From contig NC_134535.1 of NCBI RefSeq assembly GCF_050624435.1, forward strand, positions 71,668,494-71,732,493: a stretch of 64,000 nt of DNA. The letters are read 5' to 3'. Source of the DNA: Tenrec ecaudatus (lineage: Eukaryota > Chordata > Mammalia > Afrosoricida > Tenrecidae). The position numbers were made by a program, and so were the translations under genes. This document shows, in pieces, positions 10,723 to 22,080 of this stretch (its first letter is position 1; each line of letters starts with the position of its first letter). The notes beneath the pieces were generated by a model that was given only the letters and a program-made list of their open reading frames with translations, made no database searches and was not told where the DNA came from.

Positions 10723-11829
10723 AGAAAAAAAAATGCATCAAAGCATAATGCTGTAAGATTAAAATTGGAACAATAGAAGATGTTTAAAGACAAAGAGAAT
10801 AAAAATGTGTATATAGGTACTCACCTGTGCTATGATAGTTAGCCCTTATGGGAGTGCTGAAGAATCTTGGTAATTTATAATGATATATTCTGAATTTTAC
10901 TACATTGGAAGTAGTTACCTGCAATGCTAATAATATGACTCAAGAAAATTACTGAGCTTTCCTATACCTTTTCTGAAACATTTGGATTTGAAGCAAAGAG
11001 TATTTTTTACTCTATACTTTTGCTGTATTCCCCCTTAATCTTTGTTTTCTTAAAACTATTTCCCCTATCCAGTTTCTCATTAATGAACTCCAACAAAATA
11101 CCAATTTCATGAAAATTAATGTTGATGAAAATAGATTTTCTATCATTTATATAGGAAGTACATGATACAAAATTGCTTGTAAAATTTAAGCAGCAATGGT
11201 GTATAAATTGATTCCTTTAAGAGAAATGTGCTGGCTTAAGGTCACTATTTCATACATGCATCATTCATTACCCATGGTGACACTCTATTGCCTATTCAAA
11301 CTTATCTCAAAGCCAGAAACAAATAAAGAGCAAGGCCTAAGCTGGTGAGGAATGTGGCTTATTAGCATTTTTACAGATTCTTGCAAGTAAAGTTTCACTA
11401 AATGGATCCACTTGGGATTGGTCTTGAATAGATAATTTTCTATACAAATCTTTCAAAGTAGGATCAGGGATTATGAATTTCACAGCCATAGACAATGTTA
11501 AATTTATTTTATTCCTATCTCAGATACACGATTTATTTCTGAATTTTATGCACAATCAGCTACTATATATTACGTGCAAACGTTGACTCCTGCCTATGCT
11601 ATAAATAACAAAGTGGAATCAAAAGTCAATATTCAAAATCTGGATGAGAATCTATCTTTTACATGTGAAAATGTTTCACTTATTACAATTCATTGTGGTA
11701 CAAAAAAATCAATATTTCTTATTTAAAACTACAGGTCTCTATCAGAATCAGTGGCTGTAATTAACAAACCCTAAAATTGGTTGATAATATCTGTGCTTTA
11801 AAAATTAAGATCTTTTACATGGCACCTGA
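10723..11829. other. No gene seen
   Basis: AT-rich single-copy-looking DNA. I recognise no exon, RNA gene or repeat. Confidence 0.5.
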
Positions 11830-12015
11830 TTTTGAAAAAGACTGTAGTGTTATCAGGTAGACATTGGACTGCTAAACTCAAGGTCTCTGGTTCAAATCAC
11901 CCAGCCTTTCAGAGGTAGAAATATGAGACTATCGGCTCCCAGAAAGATTTACAGCTTTGAATATCTGTATAAAGGGTCACAAGGACATTCAACTGTCTAG
12001 ACGGCCAACGGTGGG
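11830..12015 (+). mobile_element. AfroSINE, diverged
   Basis: The order of blocks (a head with GTAGACATTGGACTGCTAA, a box-B-like GGTCTCTGGTTCAAATCAC, then AAAGATTTACAGC, then GGGTCACAAGGACATTCAAC) follows the AfroSINE plan. The tail is badly eroded. Confidence 0.75.
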
Positions 12016-12211
12016 TGTCAGAAGGAGAGCGAGAGTATGAGCAGCAGTGGATTCTACAGCTGAGTTCAAACAGCTATCCTAGAAAGAAGTGCGTACTAAG
12101 AACACACTTTTCTAATCTGATTGAGAGAAGCCCAACAAGGAAAACAGAAATGAAACTGGAAAGTAAGGTACCAGGAAGTCTTAGTACTATACGATAGCTT
12201 CTATAGGTGGT

Positions 12212-12226
12212 AAAAGTTGGTGCTCA
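12212..12226 (+). repeat. Target-site duplication, left copy (15 bp)
   Basis: AAAAGTTGGTGCTCA here pairs with AAAAGTTGGTGTTCA at 12,919-12,933, 14 of 15 matching. The duplicated tract begins with AAAA after T, the TT/AAAA pattern cut by L1 endonuclease. Confidence 0.88.
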
Positions 12227-12918
12227 CACACCAGCCTATGTGACCACAAGGTGTCGAAGGGATCAGATATCAGGCATCAAAGAACAAAAAAGCATATCAT
12301 TGTAAATGAGGGTGAGGGCCCAAAGCCCATCTCTAGGCAACTGGACACCCCTTTACAGAAGGGTCGCAGGGAGTTGACGAGCAAGTCGGGATGCAGGGTA
12401 GCAACTATGAAACATACAATTTTCCTCTAGTTCTTAAATTCTTCCTCCCCCCACCCCCCCCCCATTATCATGACTCCAATTCTACCTTACAAATCTGGCT
12501 AAACCAGAGGATGTACACTGGTACAGACAGGAACTGGAAACACAGGGAATCCAGGGTGGATGATCCCTTCAGGACCAGTGGTGAGAGTGGCGATACCAGG
12601 AGGGTGGAGGGAGAGTGGGGTAGAAAGGGGGAACCGATTACAAGGATCTACATATAACCTCTTCCCTGGGATAACAGAATAGTGGGTTAACGAAGACATC
12701 AGACAGTGTAAGATATGATGAAATAATAATAATTTATAAATTATCAAGGGTTCATGAGGGAGGGTGGGGAGGGAGGGGGAAAATAAGTAGCTGATACCAA
12801 GAGCTCAAGTAGAACGCAAATGTTCTGAGAATGATGATGGCAACAAATGTACTCAACACAATGGATGTATATGGATTGTGGTAAGAGTTGTATGAGCCCC
12901 CAATAAAATGATTTTTTA
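12227..12918 (+). mobile_element. Family A retroposon, 5'-truncated (0.7 kb)
   Basis: This corresponds to the last third of the long copies. Shared blocks include AACCAGAGGATGTACACTGG, GGAAACACAGGGAATCCAGG, a GGGTGGGGAGGGAGGGGGAA purine tract, and the terminal AGCCCCCAATAAAATGATTT with a short A tail. It is bounded by a 15-bp duplication, so it is an independent L1-type insertion and fixes the true 3' end of the family. It contains a long C-run at about 12,450-12,470. Confidence 0.92.
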
Positions 12919-12933
12919 AAAAGTTGGTGTTCA
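12919..12933 (+). repeat. Target-site duplication, right copy (15 bp)
   Basis: Partner of 12,212-12,226. It follows directly on the A tail of the family A copy. Confidence 0.88.
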
Positions 12934-13217
12934 GTAGTTTACTTATTCAATATATATATGATGCATGTTCACCACATGCCAGATAACCTTGAGGTAGAGT
13001 AATGGGAAAAAATTCTTAGTTCAATAGACCTTGCATTCTAGTGAAGGGGAAAGACCATAAATAAACAGTCTGAATAAACCAAGATTAGAAAGTGACACAT
13101 GTTATGGAGAAAACAAAGAAACGCACAAATAAGGCAAGCGCAATCTAAATTGTGGAATGTGGCACAGGTTACAATTTTAGATAGGATCATCAGTACAGGT
13201 GGAAAGAAGAGAGGTAA

Positions 13218-13428
13218 TGCTTAAGAAAGGGCTCATGAGGGACGGGGGAGCGGGGAGGGAGGGGAAAAAAGAGGACCTGATGCAAAGGGCTTAAGTGGAG
13301 AGCAAATGCTTTGAAAATGATTAGGGCCAAGAATGTACAGATGTGCTTTATACAATTGATGTATGTATATGTGTGGATTGTGATAAGAGTTGTATGAGCC
13401 CCTAATAAAATGTTTTTTAAAAAAAGGA
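13218..13428 (+). mobile_element. Family A retroposon, 3' fragment (0.2 kb)
   Basis: Begins in the GGGCTCATGAGGGACGGGGG purine-rich block and ends TGAGCCCCTAATAAAATG plus an A tail. It is preceded by TTAAGAAAGG and followed by TTAAAAAAAGGACT, a possible imperfect target duplication overlapping the tail. Confidence 0.88.
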
Positions 13429-13429
13429 C

Positions 13430-15028
13430 TAGTCATGTAGATCCCTTAGAGAGGATGCTGTCGGAGCAAAGGCTCTCAGTGAAACTCTCCTTGGCTCACT
13501 TAGATAGGTAAGGGCAGTGCACGTGGAGCAAAATGAATCGAGGAGTGCGTGGCCTAACATAAGATCAGAGAAATATTGAGAATGCTATTTCTCATCATGT
13601 TCTATTCCTGTCTCTTTCTATTGCTTCTCTTTGGTTTCTCAAGTTCTAAAAGGAAGGTCTTAGCATCATAGGCTGTCTTACCAAATAAACCTAAGGGCTG
13701 GGGAAATGCTGAAGTCAGATTCTACCAAATGGATATATGTAGAAAATACAGAAAATAACAAAGAACATCAGAACTTGCCACATAAATGGTCTCATGTTCT
13801 CTGACAGGGCCGCGAGGGAAAGACAGGGTACCATTGCACAGATTAAAACCCAGCTCTACTCTAACCATTAGACATCAGAAAAAAATGGCTTACCTTCTCC
13901 TACAGATGACTTAGTGATCAAATGGGCATTATGACACATTTCTCCTGAGATGTCTATGAATGGGCTGGTACCTTTAGCCTCGAGACAAAATATCTTCTCT
14001 TTTCTATTGTGGCCACCTATTACAAATGTTATGATGTCGGCTCAGAAATTACTGCTGTCTTCTGGGAACAATGTGTGTTTTATTAAAAGCTTGGTACTCT
14101 GTAACGTTAGCACTGTTAATAAACAAAACATGGAAACAGTTATGTAGAATAATCTGAACACACAGAAATAGTTTTAAAGTATTTTAATATTTTCTGTACT
14201 GCACCTTCAATCCCACTCTGCGGAATTATTTCACTCCTACAATCTTCAGTGACTTAAATTTTATAGTGTCAGGTCTCCTCTGCTCAATCTTAGTTCATGC
14301 ATAGGTAGGAGATGGGGTGGGAGGCTAGCAGCTATAGGAATTATGGTCTGGTGGCTTTTATCTTTATTTTCCTGCACACAGTGTCCCTCCATCACTGTTT
14401 GGCTGCCTCTGATTTCCCTGAAAGACAATTAGGAGATGGAAGTGGAGGGTAGGTTCTTAGCTGACAGCTAGTGTGAGGTGGCATTAATGATCTCTCGGCT
14501 TGGTATAGTGTCGAAAACGATACTTTTTCTTGTAGGATGATTTTCTTTGACCCTCCCATACTAGAAATGTCCTCTTGTGGATACTGAAATCCTCAAAATG
14601 AACTAATGTGTCTGTTCTAACTAGTTGGAACAACTAGTTGGGATAATTTTCTCAGCCCTACACCCCACTTGCTCTCTGTTGAAGCCTCGTTCCACAAAAC
14701 TGCTAGTGGTTCTTGTGGACAAGAATAAGACAACCTCAGAATGCCTTGCTCCATCAAGTGTCCAGTTCTCGTTCCACTAGAAATGTGCATAAAACTTTAC
14801 CCCAATGAACTCTGGGTATTTAAGTGATCTTCAACATTTCACTCAACACTCTGAGCAACGAGAACTCTCAATTGTGAAATATCTCATATTTGAATTAGAG
14901 ACCCATAAGTACAAAGAACCCAATGGGGAAGTGCTTGACTGCTAAATAAAGTCAGTATTTCAAAAATCTCTAAGCAACCTTTGGGAGAAAAGACAGAACA
15001 ATTAGCTTCAGCAAGGAGCGAACTGCAT
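13430..15028. other. No gene seen
   Basis: Single-copy-looking sequence with no recognised exon or repeat family. The frame at 13,950-14,147 lacks supporting features. Confidence 0.5.
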
Positions 15029-15029
15029 T

Positions 15030-15185
15030 TCTCTCAAGGTTTAGTTCAATTTATAGTGACCCTTGGAACTCCCCTAAAGTTTTCTAAGACTGTTGAGCTT
15101 CACGGAAACAGACTGCCGGACCTTTCCCAGAAGAACAGGTGAGCTGATGAGCTCTTAATTGTGCCAGCAGGGATCACTCCTAGTA
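15030..15185 (-). mobile_element. AfroSINE, diverged, antisense
   Basis: On the plus strand the complement of the tail comes first (TTCAATTTATAGTGACCCTT), then CACGGAAACAGACTGCCGGA, and finally the complement of the head near TTGTGCCAGCAGGGATCACTC. Confidence 0.75.
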
Positions 15186-15204
15186 AAGACGATAGCTGTT
15201 CAGC

Positions 15205-15295
15205 CTAGGAAACCCTTATGGGGCAATTCTATCACGTTGTGTTGCTATCAATGGAAAAGCAGCTCCACAGCACCTATAGCAGGAACACTGAGGAG
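15205..15295 (+). mobile_element. AfroSINE 3' fragment
   Basis: Only the distal half is left: GAAACCCTTATGGGGCAATT followed by a decayed tail around GTTGCTATCAATGG. It lies between two other SINE copies. Confidence 0.6.
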
Positions 15296-15354
15296 TGTCA
15301 GTGAAGATCTTGGAAAAGCATGGTCCTTTGGAATCACCTTGCTCTAGGGATGGG

Positions 15355-15550
15355 AGTTCTGATGGCATTGTGGTTATATTAGATACTGGCGTTCAACCAC
15401 AAGATCCACAGTTTGAAAACACCAGTTGCTCCGTAGGAGAATAACAAGGCTTCTACTCCCACAAAGAGTACAGGGGCAGTTCCACCCTCACCTATAAGGT
15501 GGCTGTGCGTCAGGATTGGCTCGATGACTGAATTTGATTTGAGCTGTTCT
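15355..15550 (+). mobile_element. AfroSINE
   Basis: The head is GTTCTGATGGCATTGTGGTT, the body ACACCAGTTGCTCCGTAGGA, and the tail GGTGGCTGTGCGTCAGGATT followed by GGCTCGATGACTG. The head-to-tail order is complete. Confidence 0.88.
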
Positions 15551-16172
15551 AGGTTTAATGTGAAGGACAAATGCTCTCACACATCCTCTAATGAGGTGGA
15601 TGAAACTCGCAATAGATACATAACTTCCTCTGGGTGAATTAATTTATAATCTCCATTACCTACTAGTTTTTACACTTCAAACTTTTGACTGAGGAGCCAC
15701 AGATGAAGAATTAGCTTTCTTATCCTGAGTAATCAGCCCTATTTTGGAATAAGTAGAAAACACTGAGATTGAAACTGTTCCATTTTCACACTTTTTGCAC
15801 TCTGTTCTGCAGAAAAAAATGTGCTGTTGTAGAAATAAGAAACTCTATTTTTATCTTTCTAATATATATGCGATAACTAGAAGCAAATGTCAAAGAAAAT
15901 GGGAGACGTTCCAACCAGGCATCAAGATGAACTTGTTATTTGTTTAAAGATAATATCAGCATTATATATGATATTTAACACAATATATGCCTATTGAATA
16001 TGTGAGGTGGCGTATTATATGCTTCAGATGTTGTAATTTTCAATGCATTACTATATGATTGTATGAAACTAAGTCTTTCACTACAGTCAGTTTGTCAACA
16101 ACTATCAAGACAACCCTCTGAAGACTGAATTCCATGGTGTGTGTTTTTTCTGGATCTCTCCTGTTTTTCTTC
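15551..16172. other. No gene seen
   Basis: AT-rich single-copy-looking sequence. No feature recognised. Confidence 0.5.
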
Positions 16173-16174
16173 TC

Positions 16175-17090
16175 TTAAAAAAACTTTTTTTGAGAGTTAA
16201 TACATATATCATTCCATAGTTCAACCACATCAAGCAGGATTGTACAATTGCTGCCAATATCAGTTTCCAAACATTCTCTTCCTTCCTGGACTCCTTGACA
16301 TTGGCTCCATTTTACACCCCATCCACCAACGCTTTACAAAACGCTCTCCCTCCACCCTGAAACCATTATACTACTTGCTGTCCCTGTAGGTTCATTAATC
16401 CTGAGTATCTTATACTGAAAAACAGAAAAATATATAACACAAATTCAAGCGGGTGATTCAGATGATACAGCATATCTGAGATAACCCCCAATACAAACAA
16501 ACAAAATACAGAAAATGTTGACAATCAGGTTAATGTGCTTCAGAGGAGGGATGTCCCTTTGATCTTCTATAGTCATCTCTCCAATGAACTCTGTTTAGTA
16601 ACCACTTTCCTCTCACCCCTCCGTTACGGATAGAGGGAGATCACCAGAGGCTGATTTCCTATGTAGTCCCACAAATGGATCTTAGTCTCCCACTGTCATC
16701 CATCGCCTTCTGCAAACTGTATTCTCACAATTTAGGCTCTGATCCTATTCCCTCCTTTGACTTCAGTGCTTCAGTGACTGAGACTGGTTTGCTTTTTCCA
16801 TGTGGATTTAGCTGATATCTCCCTTAAATGGCTGCTTGTTTGGAGACAAGCCTTTAAGACCCAGATGCTGTTTTACCTAATAGCCAGGCACCATCTAATT
16901 TCTTCACATTTTGCTACAGGGCCCATATCTTCTGTGTTCCCTTCCTGGGGCGAGTATCAAGCAGGATCGTGATGTCAGAATAAATTGTTCATAGATTGGA
17001 GCTGGGATTAAGTGCAAGTCCCCAAACCAGTCCTGGATCTGGGCGGTGGGGGCTCTGTGATTTGTTTGTTTATTTTTTAATCTGTCTTTG
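16175..17090 (-). mobile_element. Older relative of family A, antisense, 5'-truncated
   Basis: The T-run at 16,180-16,192 would be the A tail on the minus strand. From 16,740 the text CCATGTGGATTTAGCTGATA, AAGCCTTTAAGACCCAGATG and AATAGCCAGGCACC parallels, in the same order, the block in the inverted family A copy (CCATGTGGTCTTTGTTGC, AAGCCTTTAAGTCCCCAGAT and AATAGCCGGGCACC near 22,820-22,915). The rest is too diverged to align by eye, so it is a related subfamily, not a recent copy. The 5' boundary near 17,090 is approximate. Confidence 0.65.
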
Positions 17091-19440
17091 GATTTCTTTC
17101 AAAACTCCTTGTTAATTTAAGGTGGAGAGTCTTAGTGATCATCCTCCTGGGACATAATGATCTTCCCCTCATTAATATTGTCTTTGATTAATCCCTGGTA
17201 CTATTTTCTTTTAATGACTGGAAGAGATTTGGTTTAAAAATCCACTGATTAAATTCATAGTCAACCTTGAAAAGAACACATTAGTAAGGAAAAAACAAAA
17301 TGAAACTAAAGAAGGGTTCTAAAGTGATGAGGCGTTCCACAAAGAACAGGAAAACCACCAGCACCATCAAGAATGAGCATGCTCCCAGGGCAATCTCTGT
17401 AGCTTATATTTAAGATGCAAAAAGCTAGAACAAAGTAATTTGGCTTTTATGGGTTCTGGAGGCTATCTGTCTTAAAGTATTCTCACCTTGGCTTTCAATA
17501 CGAACATTGCTTAAAAGTCATATAGAATGGCATCCCTTAGGAAGGCTTGTTCTCTCAATTCTTAATACTTCTTTAACATTTGTGTATTCCAAAGGCATAC
17601 TTGTGTATTTATTAAATAAAGCAGAAATATTGTTAGCCCATGTCATTTATCTCAGTATATACATATATACATATAGTTATAGTGTCAGAATTAAGGTACA
17701 GTAAAGATTTTTGTGATGTTAAAATTTAGATAATAAAGATGAATGCTATACAAAAGAGATTAGATACCTGCACTTATGTGAATAAGATTCTTTAGAAGAT
17801 TCAATACAAGGAGTTGGAAATTAACAATGTCCCAAATTTCCAACTTTTCTTGGATAGTGCTCCATTTTTCCCTAACTGCCCTCCCTTAGTGTAGTCTCTC
17901 AAGCCCTGACTTGTACCATTTACTGCATTGTGTCCCAGAACTCATGAAACTTCAAGGAAAGGGTTCACATGGTTGTGGGTGCTGCTATGTCCAAAACTTG
18001 AAGCTCATGTGTTAGGGGGACTATCTTGGTTCATACAGCTTTGGAAGCTGGTGAATCTAGATTAGGTGACAGACTGCAACTCAAGTTCCAAGACCTGATC
18101 AGGCAAAGGCAGGTAAATACAGGGTCCAAAGTCAAGTATGTCCAAAAGCTGAAACAAGTCTCTTGCTTCTACCAATGCTAAGGAAAATGGAGGTGATAAA
18201 AATGAACCTTTGATGGAGCTATGTTTCTTATCTTTGTCTAGTCACACCCTCTAGTAGAGTGAGACTAACAGGAGCATCCCACCTTAACCCTGCAATAGAG
18301 AACTCCCTCCAATGTCCATTTCATCCCAGACTTGTCGACATAAGCAAATGGGCTGGAATTTTCAACACATTACAAAAGATACTTTGGCTAGAAGGAATGT
18401 ATGTCAACTCAATATTCTCTTTTAAAGAGGGAATATTGAATTAGTATATGTTTAGACAGTCTTATCCATATTTTGCCCTGAAAAGATTACAAAATGATAT
18501 TATTTAGCTGCAGTCAATGTAGTAATAAAGAATCACTCTAAAATGTTCAACCTTATCATTAATGAATATCTTTCATAAAACCAACCTGTGTCTTTTTGCA
18601 CTATGGACTCAATCAAAACAACTGAAATTTTAAATTATTTTATATTTAAATTTTAAATTATTTAATAAATAAACACAGGGGAAAATTGCACTCTCAATAA
18701 CATATACAGAAATTGTGGCCATTCCCACTGGAAAAACAGCTATATTTCAGGTTTATCAGACTGTATTTAATTTGTTTATTCTAAAGTCTACATATTAGAA
18801 ATGAAATGAATTTTCTTGTATGAACATGTTTTCCACATTAATTCCAATATTTGAAATATATTACAAAAGTTAGTTGAATCTATGACTCCTCCTTGTAATA
18901 AATATATAACTAAATTGCTTTAAAATTAATTGAAATTGGAAGAAAAAAATATTCAGGCAGATTGTAATCAAACAAGACAGAAGCAAAACTCTCAAAGAAA
19001 GTGATTCAGTGTTGTTTATCCTGCATGAAAGGGCGATGGAATTCTCTGTCTTCTTTTTAGGGGTAGGGGAGGGAGACTATCAAAGACTTCTAAAATAAAA
19101 CAAGCCATTTATTTAAAAGAAAATCTTTACATTTACAATCAATTTATTATCTGAGCATTTCTATAAAGTCTTTTGGATTAGACATTGTATCTGACTCTCT
19201 AACATCCCTATGAGCCCCGGATTGTTTCTCCAAATAATACTCTTTTGTTTTTTTTTTCCTTTCTGGACAATGATTATTTCAGGAATGCTCATTCTTAATG
19301 GTGCTGCTATTTTCCATGTTATTTTTGAGAAATTTTTTAAGTAAATAAGAAACCAGCCTCATTGCTTTAGTTTTTTTTCTCACTAATGTGTTCTTTTCCA
19401 GGTTGACCATGAATGTAATTATTTGATATTTAACCAACCT
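17091..19440. other. No gene seen; possible old LTR-like stretch about 17,900-18,400
   Basis: No exon or RNA gene is recognised. The GC-richer part around 17,930-18,400 has the texture of an old LTR, but I find neither matching ends nor a target duplication. From 18,450 the sequence is very AT-rich. Confidence 0.4.
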
Positions 19441-19451
19441 TTAAAAACAAA

Positions 19452-19730
19452 CAAACCTGGGGGATGGACAACAGAAAAGTGGGTGAAGGGAGACGTTGGA
19501 CAGGGCAAGATATGACAAAATAACAATTTAAAAATTATCAAGGGTTCATGAGGGAATGGGGAGGGGTGAGGGAGGGTAAAACATGAGGAGCTGATGCCAG
19601 GGGCTTAAGTGGAAAGCAAATGTTTTGAGAATGATGAGGGCAATGGATGTACAAATGTGCTTTACACATTGATGTATATATGGATTGTGATAAGAGGTGT
19701 ATGAGCCCGTAATAAAATGATTAAAAAATA
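19452..19730 (+). mobile_element. Family A retroposon, 3' fragment (younger of a nested pair)
   Basis: Starts at CCTGGGGGATGGACAACAGA, runs through the purine tract (GGGAATGGGGAGGGGTGAGG), and ends TGAGCCCGTAATAAAATGAT plus an A-rich tail. A second, shorter family A 3' end follows directly. Confidence 0.88.
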
Positions 19731-19860
19731 AGGGCTCAAGTATAAAAGTAATGTTTTGAAAATGACAATGGCAACATATGTACATGTTTGCTTGATGTGA
19801 TTCATTTATGGATAGTTATAATATCTGTAAGTGCCCCAATAAAATGATTTAAACAAACAA
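19731..19860 (+). mobile_element. Family A retroposon, 3' fragment (adjacent second copy)
   Basis: GGGCTCAAGTATAAAAGTAA to AAGTGCCCCAATAAAATGAT, then an (AAAC)n tail. Similar AAACAAAC text lies just before 19,452. The first copy therefore probably inserted at the 5' edge of this one, or both share a duplicated A-rich target. Confidence 0.82.
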
Positions 19861-20127
19861 ACAAACATGAAATTCATTTGAACAGAGGCTTATCTTGATA
19901 ATCATTCAAAGTTTGTGATAAAATACTTATTCTCATATAATCATACAGTAATATAATGAAAATTACAGTATATAATACATATTCAACAGGCATATTGAAT
20001 ATTCAACAGGCATATGTTATGCTTAATATCATAAATGATGTTGATGCTGACTTTAAACAAATGCTAGTTTTGTCTTGTCGAACCCTCTCCCATTTTCTGT
20101 GACACTTGCTTTTGGTTATAGCATCCA

Positions 20128-20225
20128 TAATAGAAGGCTTTCTTGTTCTGCCCTGTCCTATAAGGCCACTATGAGTCAGAATTCACTTGATGCCAGTGAG
20201 TTTGGGCTTGATTTTAAGGAACTAT
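20128..20225 (+). mobile_element. AfroSINE 3' half
   Basis: TTCTGCCCTGTCCTATAAGG, then GAGTCAGAATTCACTTGATG, the typical tail. The head is absent. Confidence 0.8.
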
Positions 20226-20314
20226 TTAAGAGTTCCACTGCTAGTCATAAAGTCGATGATATGTGTCTGATAGCCATTTCATGAAAGAAAGCTGTAGCAA
20301 CATGCTTTCCTACA

Positions 20315-20402
20315 AATTGCAGCCTTTGAAACCCTATGTGACAGCTATGCTCCGTCACATTAGGTCACTGTGTGTTGGAATCCTAATTATGTCATGTAGA
20401 AA
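20315..20402 (+). mobile_element. AfroSINE 3' half, eroded
   Basis: TTTGAAACCCTATGTGACAG to GTCACTGTGTGTTGGAATCC matches the distal SINE body. The final part of the tail is lost. Confidence 0.65.
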
Positions 20403-20409
20403 ACAACGG

Positions 20410-20832
20410 TGTTCCTGATCTAAGCTATGGCATTTTCAATCACTTCACAAGCATACAAAAACTGAACAGTGAATAATGAAGACCTAAGAATTGATGCCCT
20501 TGAATGATGGAGTTGGCAAGTAATAGTAAATATACCACAGATTGTCAGAATAATGAACAAATTTATTTTAGAAATTTTGAATTCTCCATGGAAGGAAGGA
20601 TGGCAAGATGCAATCTCATATGCTCTAAAATATCATCAGGAGGGACACATCTCCAATGAAGATGTCAACCTTGGTAAAGCTGTGGGCCAGTGAGCAAGAG
20701 AAAGACCTTCACAGTGGATGAACACGGTGTCTCTGAGCATCAACAACTGTGATTATATACAGGTCTGGGTGGTGTTTCATTTGGTTGTTTTGGGTCAGAA
20801 TGGATTTGATAGTATTAAGCAATAATAATACA
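20410..20832 (+). mobile_element. RTE-clade LINE, 3' fragment, sense
   Basis: Begins in coding-derived text (CATTTTCAATCACTTCACAA). It includes AAGAATTGATGCCCTTGAAT, then the RTE 3' region (GGCAAGATGCAATCTCATAT, ATCATCAGGAGGGACACATC), and ends in a decayed GTCAGAATGGATTTGATAG tail. All frames are broken. Confidence 0.85.
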
Positions 20833-20849
20833 CAACTTTGCTGACAGAA

Positions 20850-21570
20850 AGCAAAGAAAATTTAAAGCTGAGAAGGTAAAAAATTACAGCCTTCAGTATC
20901 GATTCCAAATCAGTATATAGAAAATGAAAACCCTCACATTTGGACCAATGGCTAACCTCCTGATAAAGGGAGAAACATTCCCTTTACTTGGATGCACGCT
21001 CAATGCTCAGGGAAGCAGTCAAGGAATCAAGTGACACATTGCATGGTGCACATCTGCTGCCCAGAACTCTGGAAAGCGTTTAAGGAACAAAGAGGTCACT
21101 TTGAGGAATAAGATACACCTGGCCCAAGACATTGGGTCTTTTCCATTGCCTCATATGAGTAGGAAATTTGGGTAAAGAATAATGAAAGTAGGAGAAGAAT
21201 TGATACTTTCAAATTGTGTTGGAAAAGAATATTGAAAGTACCATGAACTTCTGGAACAACGGTCTAAGAAGAAATATACTCAGCATGCTCCTTAGAAGAA
21301 AGGATGTCAAGATTTCATCTCATGCGCTTTAGGAATGCGCTCTGCAGAGACCAGTTCCTGGAAGAGGACAGTACCCTCCGTGCAGCAGGGAGTCAGCAAA
21401 ATAGAGACCCTCAACAGGACGGCCGAAAAAGAGACCACAGCAAAAGCTTTAAATACCACGACTGTCAGGAGGGCACCAGACGCGTCAGTGGTCTGTGCTG
21501 TTGTGCACAGGGTGGCTGGGAATCAGAACTGACTCGCCAGCACTTAACAACCACAAGAACCCGCATCTGA
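20850..21570 (+). mobile_element. RTE-clade LINE, 3' portion, sense
   Basis: A second RTE copy in tandem with the previous one. It starts further 5' (TTACAGCCTTCAGTATCGAT, TTTGGACCAATGGCTAAC), passes through GCATGCTCCTTAGAAGAAAG, and ends with the RTE tail GAATCAGAACTGACTCGCCA and CACTTAACAACCACAAG. The 3' part (21,290-21,570) is fairly well preserved. Its open frames (for example 21,304-21,570) are chance frames through untranslated sequence. Confidence 0.9.
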
Positions 21571-21799
21571 AACGAAGAATACCTTTGATTGTAGTCACGC
21601 TGACCTGAGAACTTTTTCCTTATGACGTGACTGGAGAACATGCTTGAGCAAAATGAAGGGCTAAATGCAGGAGGAAAGCGTGGGATCCAGAAGAGAATGA
21701 GCTGAGAAGGAGAATCCTTGAAAGCCTATCATGGAAAGCCTATGGTCAGAAAGTCTAGAGAGAACTGATTGCAAATTAGAGAAGAAAGACAGTTACAAG
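21571..21799. other. Short unassigned stretch
   Basis: No feature recognised between the RTE tail and the family A cluster. Confidence 0.4.
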
Positions 21800-21912
21800 A
21801 AAGAGAATTGTGGTAAGAGATGTAAGAGCCCCCAATAAAAGTATTTAATAAAAATTAAATACTTGATTAATTTGATGAGATTGTGATAAGAGATGTAAGC
21901 TATAATTAGTTT
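21800..21912 (+). mobile_element. Cluster of very short family A 3' ends
   Basis: A 3' terminus (AAGAGCCCCCAATAAAAGTA) at about 21,806-21,860 is followed by partial repeats of the text GATTGTGATAAGAG with GTGTAAG or ATGTAAG. The cluster leads directly into the duplicated tract starting at 21,913. Confidence 0.75.
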
Positions 21913-22080
21913 GATAAGATTGTGATAAGAGGTGTAAGAGCCCCTAAAAGTATTTAATAAATAATAAAAGAATGTTTTCGAAATGATGATGGCAACATAT
22001 GCATAAAAATGCTTGGTATGATTGATATAAGGAATGTTATAAGAGCTGTAAGAGCGCCCGATAAAACGATTTATTTATTT
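21913..22080 (+). repeat. Left copy of about 167-bp direct repeat flanking inverted family A
   Basis: Starts GATAAGATTGTGATAAGAGG and contains two successive family A 3' ends in a fixed order: one ending in AAAAGTATTTAATAAATA, the next beginning AATGTTTTCGAAATGATGAT. The same two-part composite occurs at 24,314-24,480 in the same orientation at roughly 85% identity. Shared composite order argues for duplication, not two independent double insertions. Confidence 0.78.
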
